Shown: piece by piece, positions 53,513 to 63,430 of the stretch
Position numbering within the stretch: position 1 is the stretch's first letter
Layout of the letters: every line of letters starts with the position of its first letter
Source of the DNA: CAZLWA01 sp964563165
GTDB lineage: Bacteria > CLD3 > SB21
Direction: 5' to 3'
NCBI GenBank assembly: GCA_964563165.1
Contig: CAZLWA010000099.1
Location: 1 to 64,000, forward strand
Length of the DNA stretch: 64,000 bases
Program-made: the position numbers and the translations under genes
The notes under the pieces: model-generated
Told to the model about the DNA's origin: nothing
What the model saw: the letters and a program-made list of their open reading frames with translations, nothing else
The model's database searches: none

Positions 53513-56500
53513 CTAACCCACCTTGACCGTTTCCAATTCCGGGTTCGGATTGCGCAATTTCGCCAGGTAGGACGTGCGCGGTCGGACATTGATCTCCTCA
53601 AGCAGTTGGTATTGGCGATTCATTTTTTTCAATTGCGTTACCCGGCTGTTCGGATCGTTGATATTTCCGAATACGATCGCCTGCGTCGGGCAGCTCTGCT
53701 GACACGCCGAAATCACTTCCCCGTCACGGATCTGGCGATTTTCTTTCTTTGCCGCGATCCTTCCCGCGCTGATACGCTGTACGCAGTACGTGCATTTTTC
53801 CATTACGCCGCGCATACGCACCGTCACGTCCGGATTTTTTCCCATTTTTTCAATTTCATTTGCCGGGGTTCCGCCCAATCCGCTCGTGCCGGGATTGAAT
53901 TCAAGAAAATTAAACCGGCGCACTTTGTAAGGACAGTTGTTGAGGCAATAACGCGTTCCGACGCAGCGGTTGTACACCATCACGTTCAAGCCCTCTTTAT
54001 CGTGAACCGTAGCGGCGACCGGGCAGACCTGCTCGCACGGCGCATTCTCGCAATGCTGGCATGCGACCGGCTGGTATGCCATCTCGGGCTCGTCCACGCT
54101 GCCGGAATAATACCGGTCAATGCGGATCCAATGCATCTCGCGCCCTTTGGAAACCTGTTCTTTGCCGACGACGGGAATATTATTTTCACTTTGGCAGGCG
54201 ACCGTACAGGCATTACAGCCTATGCACGCATTCAGATCGATAGACATCCCCCATTGATAACCTTCATCGTAAGAGATCGGATAATCAACAATCGAATACG
54301 GCTTACCGTCTTTATCCAGAAGGTTTTTCATGCCTGCAGCGTCCTGCGCAAATTCAGGTTCTTTTTGATATTGCGACAGCGTCGCTTCGCGCAATATCGT
54401 CGGCACACGCTTCTTAATCTCGTTTGCAACCAGAGTATCCGAGTCAAGACCGCTGTGGTCCTGCACGTTGGCAATTAAATAAGACTTGTCTGATTTTGTG
54501 ACTTTGAGTCCGAGATCGAAATACGGCGCCTTTGACGTACGGATTTTATAAACGTCAAATCCTGCTTTGGTACCGACGCGGCCGCTCGATTCGCGCCCGT
54601 GACCCAGCGCCACCGCAATAGAGTAATCCGCGTGACCCGGCTGGACCCACACGGGCATTTCGATTTCACGCCCCTCGTAGTTCAGTTGGATCATCGGCTG
54701 TTGATTCTTTCCGTTGATGAGAACATTTTGCAGACCCAGCGCCTGTGCGGTCTTTGAACTCATGATCGCGGCGTTGTCCCACGTGATCTTTGTAATGGGA
54801 TCCGGCAATTCCTGCAGCCAGCCGTTGTTGGCAAAACGCCCGTCGTAGGTGGACGCAGACGCTTTAAACACAATTTCCAGATTATCGAGCTCGGCAGTAT
54901 CCTGCAAGAACGGATGCGACTGAATAAATTCTGCAATGGCTGCAGAATTTATCTTGACGGAGACGGCGGCACCGGCGCTGTTTTCCAAGACTCCGTCATG
55001 CAGCACGCGGCGCCACATTCTTTCAAAGTCTTTGCCTTTTAGAATAGGGGCCCACGTATCGCGGACAATGCTGTACCCCCGGTCGTCCGACGCTTTTGTC
55101 AGGAGGTTCAGACATTCCACGGAAGAGTGTCCGCCGAAAAGCGGCTCGATCAGCGGTTGGATCACGCTCACCGATCCGTCCGCAGAACGCGCATCGCCCC
55201 ATCCTTCAAGAAAATGTGCTTGCGGAACATGCCAGGAAGATGCCTTCGAAGTTTCATCAACATAGAGCGAAAAATGAATCGTGTTCTTAACTTTGCCCAT
55301 GGCAGCTTTGAAATCCAAATCCGCCGGTGCATCGTATACCGGGTTCCCCCCGATGATGGCCAACGTTTGAACCTGGCCTTCGTTCATCGCGGCCGCCAGT
55401 TCACTCAGGCCTTTTCGGTTCGGCAGCGATGCGTCCTTCAGTTCACGGTAGCTCACGGTGCTGCCGATATTGTCCAAAGCTGAATTGATTGCCACGACGA
55501 GTGCGTGGACCTCCGCGGGTTGACGCGAACCCGCAACGACCAAGCTCCTGCCGCGCGACCGGATCAAATCTTTCGCAACGGCGCCGATCCATGTTTTATC
55601 AAAATTATTTTCCGAACGGGCTGCACGAACCGCTTCCACGGCTGCGCCCTGCGCCGACAATTCTTTGGCTAACGCGGCGGTAAAGGCTCCGACCTGACGG
55701 TTCTGCAAGCGCATCCGGTGATCCGCCATGCCGCCCGTCACCGTTAATGCGCTTTCGACCACGTAGAGACGGTTCATCGAATCTTTTTCAGTTTGTATGC
55801 GGCGGCCGTCGGCAAATCCTCTCGCGCTCGCAATGTTTTCCGATTCCGAATAAAGAAAATCCGAATCCAATGAGAGAATGACGTCGGCTTTGCCGAATTG
55901 ATAAACGGGCTGATACCCTTTGCCTGCCGCTATCTTGATACCTTCGTAAATATTTTCGTCGCCCAGCGGTTCGTACGTCACCCACCTGGCCTGCGGAAAA
56001 TTTTTCCTGAATTCATTCTGAAGACGGGCCAGCGTAGGTGAAACAAACGATTCGCCCAGTACCGCCAAACCGGCGCCCTTGTTGGCTGAATGCTGAGCAT
56101 ACAGTTCTCGCCACGCGTTTATAAAATCGCCCCATTCTTTCTGTTCTCCGTCTTGAAGCACGGCGCGTGAACGGTCGGGATCGTACAATCCTAATATCGC
56201 CGCCTGCATGAACGCATGGGCGGCGCCGAGCGAAGAAGGATGCTTCTCATTGCCTTCAATTTTCGTCGGACGTCCTTCGTTGCTTTTGACCACGACGCCA
56301 TAGGCGCTCGTGCCGAAAGGCATGGTCGTGGCATAGCGCTGAAATACGCCGGGAGTGATTTCCTCCGGCTTGATCACATACGGCATGATTTTTTCAACGG
56401 GCCGGCGGCACCCGGCAAGTCCTGCCAGAGCAATGGATGCGCCCATAAGCGTGAGAAAATTACGGCGCGTGACCGGGTTTGTCATTTCGGACGCCTGTTC

Positions 56501-56605
56501 AGGAAATTCTCTATGAACCAATTCCCGGAATTCCGCCGTATCGGCGAGTTGGTCTAAACTGCGCCAGTATTCTTTGCCGTTTTGGGTTAAAGTATTTTTT
56601 TTCAT
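53513..56605 (-). CDS. actB: Alternative complex III Fe-S/molybdopterin-like subunit ActB
   Basis: This is a 1030-residue protein. The twin-arginine-variant leader RRNFLTLMGAS comes after a conserved N-terminal 45-residue extension. The large middle domain (about 70-750) is related to molybdopterin oxidoreductases but, as in other ActB proteins, no Mo is expected. The C-terminal ferredoxin-like domain has four cysteine groups: CIGCNACTVAC, CQHCENAPCEQVCP, CVGTRYCLNNCP and CTYCVQR...CQQSCP. I chose the ATG at 56605 (AGGA 8 bp upstream), overlapping the actA stop by four bases. An ATG at 56614 is the alternative. Confidence 0.96.
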   Translation of the reverse strand: MKKNTLTQNGKEYWRSLDQLADTAEFRELVHREFPEQASEMTNPVTRRNFLTLMGASIALAGLAGCRRPVEKIMPYVIKPEEITPGVFQRYATTMPFGTSAYGVVVKSNEGRPTKIEGNEKHPSSLGAAHAFMQAAILGLYDPDRSRAVLQDGEQKEWGDFINAWRELYAQHSANKGAGLAVLGESFVSPTLARLQNEFRKNFPQARWVTYEPLGDENIYEGIKIAAGKGYQPVYQFGKADVILSLDSDFLYSESENIASARGFADGRRIQTEKDSMNRLYVVESALTVTGGMADHRMRLQNRQVGAFTAALAKELSAQGAAVEAVRAARSENNFDKTWIGAVAKDLIRSRGRSLVVAGSRQPAEVHALVVAINSALDNIGSTVSYRELKDASLPNRKGLSELAAAMNEGQVQTLAIIGGNPVYDAPADLDFKAAMGKVKNTIHFSLYVDETSKASSWHVPQAHFLEGWGDARSADGSVSVIQPLIEPLFGGHSSVECLNLLTKASDDRGYSIVRDTWAPILKGKDFERMWRRVLHDGVLENSAGAAVSVKINSAAIAEFIQSHPFLQDTAELDNLEIVFKASASTYDGRFANNGWLQELPDPITKITWDNAAIMSSKTAQALGLQNVLINGKNQQPMIQLNYEGREIEMPVWVQPGHADYSIAVALGHGRESSGRVGTKAGFDVYKIRTSKAPYFDLGLKVTKSDKSYLIANVQDHSGLDSDTLVANEIKKRVPTILREATLSQYQKEPEFAQDAAGMKNLLDKDGKPYSIVDYPISYDEGYQWGMSIDLNACIGCNACTVACQSENNIPVVGKEQVSKGREMHWIRIDRYYSGSVDEPEMAYQPVACQHCENAPCEQVCPVAATVHDKEGLNVMVYNRCVGTRYCLNNCPYKVRRFNFLEFNPGTSGLGGTPANEIEKMGKNPDVTVRMRGVMEKCTYCVQRISAGRIAAKKENRQIRDGEVISACQQSCPTQAIVFGNINDPNSRVTQLKKMNRQYQLLEEINVRPRTSYLAKLRNPNPELETVKVG

Positions 56606-57261
56606 CGGTGACATCCTGAACAGTCTTCGGGTGGAGCTAAATGTTTTTCTTTCTTAATTCTTTGGGCAAAAGCGATCTGGTCTTTTTCCGGAAGCGGTGT
56701 CCAATTCATGTCTGTAACCTTGGTCTTCTCCAGATCGCGCAAATGCATATCGGGATTTCGGTGACAGTCTACGCACCACGACATACTGAGCGGCTGATCC
56801 TGCTGTACAATTTCCATTTCGTCGATTCGGCCATGGCAGGATTTGCAGCCGACGCCGGCGCTGATATGAATACTATGATTGAAATAAGCGAAATCGGGGA
56901 CTTTGTTCACCTTGATCCATTGCATGGAGTTTCCGGTGGCAAAACTCTCGCGGATAGGAAGCAACTTTTCACTTTGCGGCAATACCAATTTGTGACAATT
57001 CATGCACGTCGTGGTCGGCGGAACCATCGCCGTCGCGGAGACTTCAACGCCCGTATGACAGTAGCGGCAGTCGATGCCTAAATCGCCCGCATGCAATTTA
57101 TGGCTGTACGGCACGGGCTGTTTAGGGCGGTATCCAACGTCGGTAAATTTCGGAGAACCGTAATACCAGAAGAACCCTGTCACGGCAGCTCCCAAAAACC
57201 CCAGGCCGGCTACCAGCAAAAGCGGAACCTTATTCGCCCGTTTCGTAAAAATTTGAGCCAC
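56602..57261 (-). CDS. actA: Alternative complex III pentaheme cytochrome c ActA
   Basis: This is a 219-residue protein with an N-terminal TM anchor (13-33) and five CxxCH sites at residues 65-69, 86-90, 139-143, 163-167 and 214-218. This equals the five hemes known for Rhodothermus ActA. The last CxxCH is almost at the C-terminus. It faces the periplasm and takes electrons from ActB. It is the first gene of the act operon, and its stop overlaps the actB start. Confidence 0.97.
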   Translation of the reverse strand: MAQIFTKRANKVPLLLVAGLGFLGAAVTGFFWYYGSPKFTDVGYRPKQPVPYSHKLHAGDLGIDCRYCHTGVEVSATAMVPPTTTCMNCHKLVLPQSEKLLPIRESFATGNSMQWIKVNKVPDFAYFNHSIHISAGVGCKSCHGRIDEMEIVQQDQPLSMSWCVDCHRNPDMHLRDLEKTKVTDMNWTPLPEKDQIAFAQRIKKEKHLAPPEDCSGCHR

Positions 57262-57382
57262 GAAAATACTCCTTCGTTATGACTCTCACGAACTTTTATC
57301 CAAAATATTTATGTCGTCCACTGAAAAGACCTAATAACAGGAAGGCCGCTCATATTTGTTCTGTTTAAATCGACGGAATACA

Positions 57383-57457
57383 AAAATATGCAAGAACAGC
57401 TGAGGACAAATATCAAACGGACAAAAATATAATGCGTGGTTTTAAAATATGCAAGAA
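57383..57457. promoter_or_regulatory. 14-bp direct repeat upstream of actA
   Basis: AAAATATGCAAGAA occurs at 57383-57396 and again at 57444-57457, spaced by 61 bp (start to start) in the 231-bp gap between ctaB and actA. It may be an operator pair or a duplication scar. No known regulator site was recognised. Confidence 0.4.
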
Positions 57458-57492
57458 ATTTCTTACAATTTTGTTGCGATTACTCGAACGAG

Positions 57493-58371
57493 TTACCATC
57501 CCGCCTTTGTTTGGACCCAACGGTCGATGATCATCGCAAAAAATAACGTGAAAAGATATATAATAGAGTACCCGAACAATCCGCGGATCAGCTTTTCCGT
57601 TTTATATTTTTTTGCCAGGTACGCTTTCTTTAAAAAGAACCCGCCGAGCAGAGCCGCCGAGGCGCCGTAAAAAATTCCCGCATTAATAAAAAGCAGGGAC
57701 AGGCTGATCGCGACCAACACCAGCGAATAATAGAACATCTGTTTCAGCGTAGCCTCATCGCCTTGCACGACCGGCATCATGGGCAGCCCGGTTTTGATAT
57801 AATCATCCTTGCAGAAAAGCGCCAGCGCCCAAAAATGCGGCGGCGTCCAAAAAAACACGATCAAAAACATGATCCACGGTGCGGCCGCCATGGAGCCGGT
57901 TGCCGCGGCCCAGGCCCCTACCGGCGCCATCGCACCCGCTGCGCCGCCGATCACGATATTCTGAGGCGTATTGGGTTTCAGATAGAGCGTATAAAAAAGA
58001 CTGTAGAATAAGATCGTTGCGAGGGAAAGAATGGCCGTGAGAAAATTAAAAACCAGCGCAAAGAGGATCACGCCGGTCAGGCCGATCGTAACAGAGAAGA
58101 TCAGGGCATGAAGCGGGCTGAGCGTATGCATCGGCAGCGGACGGCGTTCGCGCGTACGAACCATCTGCGCGTCAAGATCGCGCTCAAAATATTGGTTCAG
58201 CGCATTCGCGCACCCGCCCGTCAAATAGAGCCCGGCCATCACCAGCAAAAACTTTACCGGCTGATGGACAAGACTGCCTTCGATGCACAGGGCGGTCGCC
58301 CCGGTGAAAAGCACCAGCAGCATAATCGTCGGCTTCGTGAGCGCGATGTAGGAGGAAATGAGGGACTTCAT
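57493..58371 (-). CDS. ctaB: Protoheme IX farnesyltransferase (heme O synthase)
   Basis: This is a 292-residue UbiA-type prenyltransferase with about eight to nine TM helices. NQYFERDLDAQMVRTRERRP holds the first Asp-rich prenyl-diphosphate site. YTLYLKPNTPQNIVIGGAAG and FWTPPHFWALALFCKDDY hold the second. It makes heme O for the oxidase. It lies upstream of actA in the same direction and probably serves this cluster. Confidence 0.96.
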   Translation of the reverse strand: MKSLISSYIALTKPTIMLLVLFTGATALCIEGSLVHQPVKFLLVMAGLYLTGGCANALNQYFERDLDAQMVRTRERRPLPMHTLSPLHALIFSVTIGLTGVILFALVFNFLTAILSLATILFYSLFYTLYLKPNTPQNIVIGGAAGAMAPVGAWAAATGSMAAAPWIMFLIVFFWTPPHFWALALFCKDDYIKTGLPMMPVVQGDEATLKQMFYYSLVLVAISLSLLFINAGIFYGASAALLGGFFLKKAYLAKKYKTEKLIRGLFGYSIIYLFTLFFAMIIDRWVQTKAGW

Positions 58372-58537
58372 TCGTCACTTTCTTTTTATCGGACAGTATT
58401 TTGAAACGCGGTAATCTATATAAGTGTCTTAATAGATGCAAATTTATTTTCAAAGAAATCCGATGGCACCCTTGGCCTGCAAACACTTTTGATTCAGCCG
58501 TCCTTATTTTTATCCGTATTTAACCAATGGTTCCTCG

Positions 58538-59473
58538 TTACTTACCCATACCTGCTTTATGGATTTCCTTCCACCAGTCAAGATGGGTTCTTAATGCATC
58601 CTTGATCGGGATCTCGGGCTTCCAACCCAAAGTGGATTTAATTTTTTCAATTTCTAATACGATCTCAGGCACATCGAATTTCCTTTGGTCCAAATACTTT
58701 TTGTTTATTTTTCGGCCTGCAATATCTTCAAACAGTTCGATCACTTCATTCAAAGATAACCCAAGACCGAAACCTACATTATATATTCCGGTGTTGTCTG
58801 AAATCGCAGCCATATAGCAGGCCCTCGCAACATCCGTGACGTATATATAATCTCTCACTATTTTACCGTCGCCAAAGATAGTCGTTACCTCGTTCTTTAT
58901 GAAGTTGTTGATCATGGTTGCTATGAACCCCTGAGTGCCAAGATGGGACTGCCTTGGCCCGAACGGATTGGATATCCTCAGTACCATCGGCTTTAAATGA
59001 TACAATTCGGAGTACATCAATAGATACTTTTCAATGGCCAGTTTAATAATTCCATGGGAACAAATGGGATTGGTCGGATGGTTTTCGGAAACCGGCAGAT
59101 CTTTCGGAATCCCGTAAACGGTGCCGCCCGATGAGAGAAAGACTATCCTTTGTATTCCCTGTGATACCATCATGTCCAGCAGGTTTATGGAATTGATCAG
59201 ATTTCCCTCGACGTCTCCGATGGGGAATTTATTGGAAGTACTGGGGACGGAAGTGCTGAGCGCATGGATAACGCAATCTACACCCGTGAGCGCTTCCGTT
59301 AATGCCATCGTATCGGAGAAAGAAGATTGGATATACTCCACTCTTTCAAATGGTTTTCTGTAAGCCTCAGGATTTTTATCGAAGATCTTAACCGATTTTT
59401 TCTCTCTCAATAGGATATCCAGAATATGAGAACCAATAAATCCGTTACCGCCCAATAAAAGAAATTTTTCCAT
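58538..59473 (-). CDS. NAD-dependent epimerase with Tyr-to-His change in YxxxK
   Basis: This is a 311-residue extended SDR of the UDP-glucose 4-epimerase type. The cofactor motif is GGNGFIG (residues 8-14), and LSSGGTVYG carries the catalytic Ser/Thr. The active-site segment reads CSHGIIKLAIEKYL, with H140 where the catalytic Tyr of YGxxK is expected and K144 kept. LRISNPFGPRQ and GDGKIVRDYIYVTDVARAC are normal. One base (CAT for TAT) explains the change. It lies in a glycan locus, so it would make a UDP-sugar if active. Confidence 0.9.
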   Translation of the reverse strand: MEKFLLLGGNGFIGSHILDILLREKKSVKIFDKNPEAYRKPFERVEYIQSSFSDTMALTEALTGVDCVIHALSTSVPSTSNKFPIGDVEGNLINSINLLDMMVSQGIQRIVFLSSGGTVYGIPKDLPVSENHPTNPICSHGIIKLAIEKYLLMYSELYHLKPMVLRISNPFGPRQSHLGTQGFIATMINNFIKNEVTTIFGDGKIVRDYIYVTDVARACYMAAISDNTGIYNVGFGLGLSLNEVIELFEDIAGRKINKKYLDQRKFDVPEIVLEIEKIKSTLGWKPEIPIKDALRTHLDWWKEIHKAGMGK

Positions 59474-59517
59474 ACGGCACCCTTAACCTTAAGATTAATC
59501 TATTGTGTTTGAAAATA

Positions 59518-60660
59518 TTATTTCGAAGCATGGATCAACTCATCATATATCTTTTCTAATGTTTGATTGGTCAGTACAATATCATGCTCTCTTTCAGCCT
59601 TGCGGCGAGCGTTATCGGACATTTGATTGTGCAATTCCTCGTTGCCACACAGCTCTCTCAACCGGTTCGCCATCTCGGAAACGTCGTGCTCGTTCACGAG
59701 AAATCCGTTCAAGCCATCGTCAATGACTTCCGGAATGCCTCCGTGTCTCGTTCCTATGGCCGGAACTCCGCAAGCAAAGGCCGCTTTTAGAATAGTGGGC
59801 AGTCCTTCTTTGTCTCCGCTCTTGGCAGTGACACTCGGTACCATCATTACGTGTGAGGCCTGAATGATCGGAATCAATTCTTCAATGGTTTTAACACCGA
59901 CCAGGGAAACTCTGCCCTGAATATTCATTTCTTTAATGATTTTTTCATAGGGTCCCTGCAGCGGGCCTTCCCCAACCATGCACAAATTAGCGTCCGGCAC
60001 GCTGTCACATGCCATCGCAAAAGCCCGTATTCCGTCTTCAAACCCTTTCTTCTCCACAAACCGGCCGATCATAGTGACTTGATGATTGTGCGACGGCGCC
60101 GGGAAAAAAAGTTTCAGGTCGGTGCCTTGCTGCAATACCTTCAATTTTTCGGGCGGGCACCCGATCTCCAGCATCATCCTTCGTAAATCTTCAGAATTGC
60201 ACATGAAAAGAGAGGCGGTTTCCATGAGTTCGGGAAAATGCGCTCGATACCGGCGCCAACGTCTCAGGTTTTTTTCTTTCCCGGCTAAAATAGTAACGTC
60301 ATGCCCCCACATGCACACGACCAAAGGGAGATCATATTTTTTGGCAAAAGGGAGTGCATAAATTCCGTCATATCCGAAATGGGCCTGCATAATATCAAAC
60401 CGTTTCTTCGTAAAAACAGAATCAAAAGTCCAACTCTTCCCGAATTTATTGTAAATGAGTTTTTCAAACGGTTTCTTACGGCCGGGAATTCTTTCAAGAT
60501 ACACGACTTCATGCCCGGGAAATCGGTCTTCGTTGCGCCAGGTCCGCGCAAACACCGTCGGGTCATAACGAACGTGATGCCTCAGTGCATCATGAATGAA
60601 CGTTTCCGAATACGGAAGAAAATTGTTCCGAAATACGGCAACTTTTCTTTTTTCAGGCAT
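59518..60660 (-). CDS. Glycosyltransferase family 4 (WcaL/AmsK-like)
   Basis: This is a 380-residue GT-B enzyme. The N-terminal FRNNFLPYSETFIHDALRHH and the following GHEVVYLERIPG are typical of colanic-acid-type WcaL enzymes. IGRFVEKKGFEDGIRAFAMA and the EX7E-like segment GDKEGLPTILKAAFACGVPA form the donor site. It is cytosolic and transfers a sugar to a lipid-linked glycan. It lies 12 bp after the flippase gene in the same operon. Confidence 0.93.
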   Translation of the reverse strand: MPEKRKVAVFRNNFLPYSETFIHDALRHHVRYDPTVFARTWRNEDRFPGHEVVYLERIPGRKKPFEKLIYNKFGKSWTFDSVFTKKRFDIMQAHFGYDGIYALPFAKKYDLPLVVCMWGHDVTILAGKEKNLRRWRRYRAHFPELMETASLFMCNSEDLRRMMLEIGCPPEKLKVLQQGTDLKLFFPAPSHNHQVTMIGRFVEKKGFEDGIRAFAMACDSVPDANLCMVGEGPLQGPYEKIIKEMNIQGRVSLVGVKTIEELIPIIQASHVMMVPSVTAKSGDKEGLPTILKAAFACGVPAIGTRHGGIPEVIDDGLNGFLVNEHDVSEMANRLRELCGNEELHNQMSDNARRKAEREHDIVLTNQTLEKIYDELIHASK

Positions 60661-60672
60661 GGGTCGGTTTCA

Positions 60673-62142
60673 TTATTGATCTTCAGGCTGTTTTGATTTC
60701 AAAAAGGAAAGAATGAACTTTTGATCTTCGGGTTTGATAAGTTTTGTAATTTTTCCAACGGCAACAAATGCCGCAATAAATGCAATTGCAGAAATAATGA
60801 TGACCATAGCATCATCATCGGTCAACGTGGCTATTCCCCATTTGACACCAACGGCGCACACGAGAGAAACGACCAGGGTCTGAAAGTGAAACGCATACGG
60901 CAAAAGTTGGCGCACGGGCACTTCTAAAACGCTTGATATTTTTCGGAGCGCAAGGAACAACGCGATCATATTCGCCGTTAGCGTTCCGATGGGCGCTCCG
61001 TACAAACCGATCGTTGTAACGCCTATGATGTTAAAAACAAAATTCATGGTGATCAGTAGAATACTTTGCCTGAGAATGAACCGCGACTCCCCGAACGATT
61101 TCAAAAGCCCGCTGTAAGAGCTCACCCGCGTATACAGCGTCAGCGTGTAAATTTGAAAAACGACCACCGCTTCATGGAATTGACGCCCAAATGCAAGATG
61201 AATGACTTCGTCGGCAAATATCAAAAAAAATGTCGTTATCGGGACAATGAGTAAGATGATCTTTTCTCCGACTTGAAGCCATTTTTGATGCAGTTCCGCG
61301 ATTTTCTTTTCGTCAAAAAGCCGTGTGTACTTCGCCAAATAGACGGCGGTGATGCTGTAAGGAATTTTCAAAAGCATTGGGATTTCCCACGAACCGACGC
61401 TGTATTCGGCAAACACCTCATTCTTAAAGTAAAAAGCGACTACATAATTATCAACCTGCTTGTTGATACGCATCGCGAGGCTTGAGAGCCCCAGAGGAAT
61501 TCCGAAATCAAGCTGTTCCCGCAAAAGCCCTGAAGGCAGGGCGCCGCGGTCATGCCGAAAGATTTTCCAATTGAATACCAGTGTCAATGCGACACGGACC
61601 ACATTATAGATCAGAAAACCGTATGTCAAATACAAAACTTTGTCGTCAAAATACAAGCACACGACTACGATCGTAGCGACATTCAATACAGAAAGTGCCA
61701 GATTAAATATGGATGACGCTTTGACGCGGCCCGCCGCCACCAGGAAATCCGGAATGAGCGAAGTGGTCAGTTCCATCGCAATAACAGCGATGAAAAGCAA
61801 GCCGATCAAGATATGGTGGAAAAAATACCAGAAGAAAAAAAATGAAATCCCGCCGGCGATCAAGCCGCTCACAAAAAGAATCCGCATACACTGATACAGG
61901 AAGCTTCCCCAAGCTGAGGGTTCTAATTTCGGAAGAAAATAATACGGATTGTCGTTGAATCCCAGGTTACCCAACAACACCGCGGTTTTATAGACCATGA
62001 TCAGCTTGAGAACCTCGCCGAGATATTCTTTTTCAAGAATCCGCGCGAGGACGATCAGCGTCAGCGCCTGAGTTGTCGCCGTAATGACATTGCTGAAAAG
62101 AACGATGCCGGCTTTTTTGGATGTTTTTTGCTGGTCAGGCAT
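60673..62142 (-). CDS. Lipopolysaccharide/O-antigen flippase (Wzx-like, MATE/MVF fold)
   Basis: This is a 489-residue membrane protein with 12-14 TM helices. VLARILEKEYLGEVLKLIMV at the start, LGFNDNPYYFLPKL, LDFGIPLGLSSLAMRINKQV and DNYVVAFYFKNEVFAEYSVG are typical of the polysaccharide biosynthesis (PST/Wzx) family. It would flip lipid-linked oligosaccharide across the inner membrane. It is flanked by two glycosyltransferase genes. Confidence 0.9.
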   Translation of the reverse strand: MPDQQKTSKKAGIVLFSNVITATTQALTLIVLARILEKEYLGEVLKLIMVYKTAVLLGNLGFNDNPYYFLPKLEPSAWGSFLYQCMRILFVSGLIAGGISFFFFWYFFHHILIGLLFIAVIAMELTTSLIPDFLVAAGRVKASSIFNLALSVLNVATIVVVCLYFDDKVLYLTYGFLIYNVVRVALTLVFNWKIFRHDRGALPSGLLREQLDFGIPLGLSSLAMRINKQVDNYVVAFYFKNEVFAEYSVGSWEIPMLLKIPYSITAVYLAKYTRLFDEKKIAELHQKWLQVGEKIILLIVPITTFFLIFADEVIHLAFGRQFHEAVVVFQIYTLTLYTRVSSYSGLLKSFGESRFILRQSILLITMNFVFNIIGVTTIGLYGAPIGTLTANMIALFLALRKISSVLEVPVRQLLPYAFHFQTLVVSLVCAVGVKWGIATLTDDDAMVIIISAIAFIAAFVAVGKITKLIKPEDQKFILSFLKSKQPEDQ

Positions 62143-62166
62143 TTTTAATCCGTTTAGAAAACATGA

Positions 62167-63342
62167 TCAGATCCATCGCGTTTCAATAAAATCAATGATT
62201 TTTGTTGCGCGGTTTTCCCATGTAAATATTTTCGACGTTTCCAATGCGCGCGCGCTCAGTTGACGCATCAAACCCGGATCGGCAAATAATTTCCTTATTT
62301 CATCTGCATTTTCTTCCGGGGCATCGGGCTTCAAAAGAAAGGCGTTTTCCTTATGCTTCAAAATTTCCGCCGTATCTTCCAAAGCCGGCGCCAGAATAGG
62401 CACGCCCGAAGCCAAATACATGAACGTCTTGATCGGCAGAACCGTGTTACCCCCTTCCATCAAAGGCTTCGTTGTCGGAGGAATAATCAGCGCGTCCGCA
62501 GAAAAAAGATAGGGAAAGACTTTGGTCGGCGGCAGCCATTCGATCAGCGTGAAATTATGAATGTTTGCTTTTTCAGCCAATTGCGTGAGACGCTGAATGT
62601 CTTTCTTGGTTTTTGCGCCGACAATGTTAAAATGAAATTCCGGAAGATGCCCGGCGATCTTCAAGACCGTTTCCACGCCCTTTGCCGGGCCGATGTTACC
62701 GATGTAACATATGATCTTCCATTCGGGCGACATATGTAACGCGCGGCGCGCCTCCTGTTTGTCCATGGCCGCAGGAACTTCAGACGCATCAATGCCGTTG
62801 TGAATCGTCGTGATCTTGTCCGGATTCGCCCCCAGTGAGATCCAATGCTTCCGCGTCAGTTCCGAGTGAACGATGATACCGACAAAATTGTTGTGCGCAT
62901 TCAGCAGCTTCGCGATCGCCTGGCTCGATTTCGGCGCCGCTAAATATTTGTACGTTTCATACAGAACGTTGTGTCCGTTAGACAAAGCTAATTTTAAATG
63001 AAGAAAATTCCGGACGTAGATCAGATCGTATTTTTGGTTTTTTAATTTCCGGATCATCAGATAACTTGAGGCGGGACGATGCAGGCGCTTCGTCATCGGC
63101 AGCAAAGGAAAATATTCCAGGATCTTTAGATGATCAGAAATGCCGTAATACTTCCGGATCGCCTTAATGCGCCCAGCGCTGCGGCGGGGCAGGTTTTTCC
63201 ATGGAATCGGGATGAATAATTCGATAGATACGTGCCGGCTGTGGAGCGTATCCGCCGTTTTGGCAATTTGTTTGGTAGCAACGGTGTTGGAAGGAAACTC
63301 CAGATCGGAGAAATAAGCGATGCGAAGGTTCTTGATGTTCAT
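62167..63342 (-). CDS. Glycosyltransferase family 4
   Basis: This is a 391-residue GT-B enzyme from the ATG at 63342; a GTG nine bases earlier is possible. IAYFSDLEFPSNTVATKQIA opens the acceptor domain. TTIHNGIDASEVP, YIGNIGPAKGVETVLKIAGH and the late MEGGNTVLPIKTFMYLASGV and PILAPALEDTAEIL cover the donor site. The family E is replaced by LPIKTFMYLASG, as in several GT4 members. It lies 25 bp upstream of the flippase gene. Confidence 0.9.
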   Translation of the reverse strand: MNIKNLRIAYFSDLEFPSNTVATKQIAKTADTLHSRHVSIELFIPIPWKNLPRRSAGRIKAIRKYYGISDHLKILEYFPLLPMTKRLHRPASSYLMIRKLKNQKYDLIYVRNFLHLKLALSNGHNVLYETYKYLAAPKSSQAIAKLLNAHNNFVGIIVHSELTRKHWISLGANPDKITTIHNGIDASEVPAAMDKQEARRALHMSPEWKIICYIGNIGPAKGVETVLKIAGHLPEFHFNIVGAKTKKDIQRLTQLAEKANIHNFTLIEWLPPTKVFPYLFSADALIIPPTTKPLMEGGNTVLPIKTFMYLASGVPILAPALEDTAEILKHKENAFLLKPDAPEENADEIRKLFADPGLMRQLSARALETSKIFTWENRATKIIDFIETRWI

Positions 63343-63430
63343 GATGCCCACGTCAGGTTCAACGCAAATTCATTTTCCAAATTTCAATATGAAAAGATCA
63401 TTAACATTTTTCGCCTATCGCTAGAACAGA

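Noticed and set aside
53393..54478. 361-codon plus-strand frame opposite actB
   Set aside because: actB is certain from its cysteine clusters. The opposing frame is a by-product of its codon use.
53513..56605. ActB as an active molybdoenzyme, suggested by mobA in the same window
   Set aside because: ActB proteins of alternative complex III are known to lack molybdopterin, and mobA is 38 kb away on the other strand.
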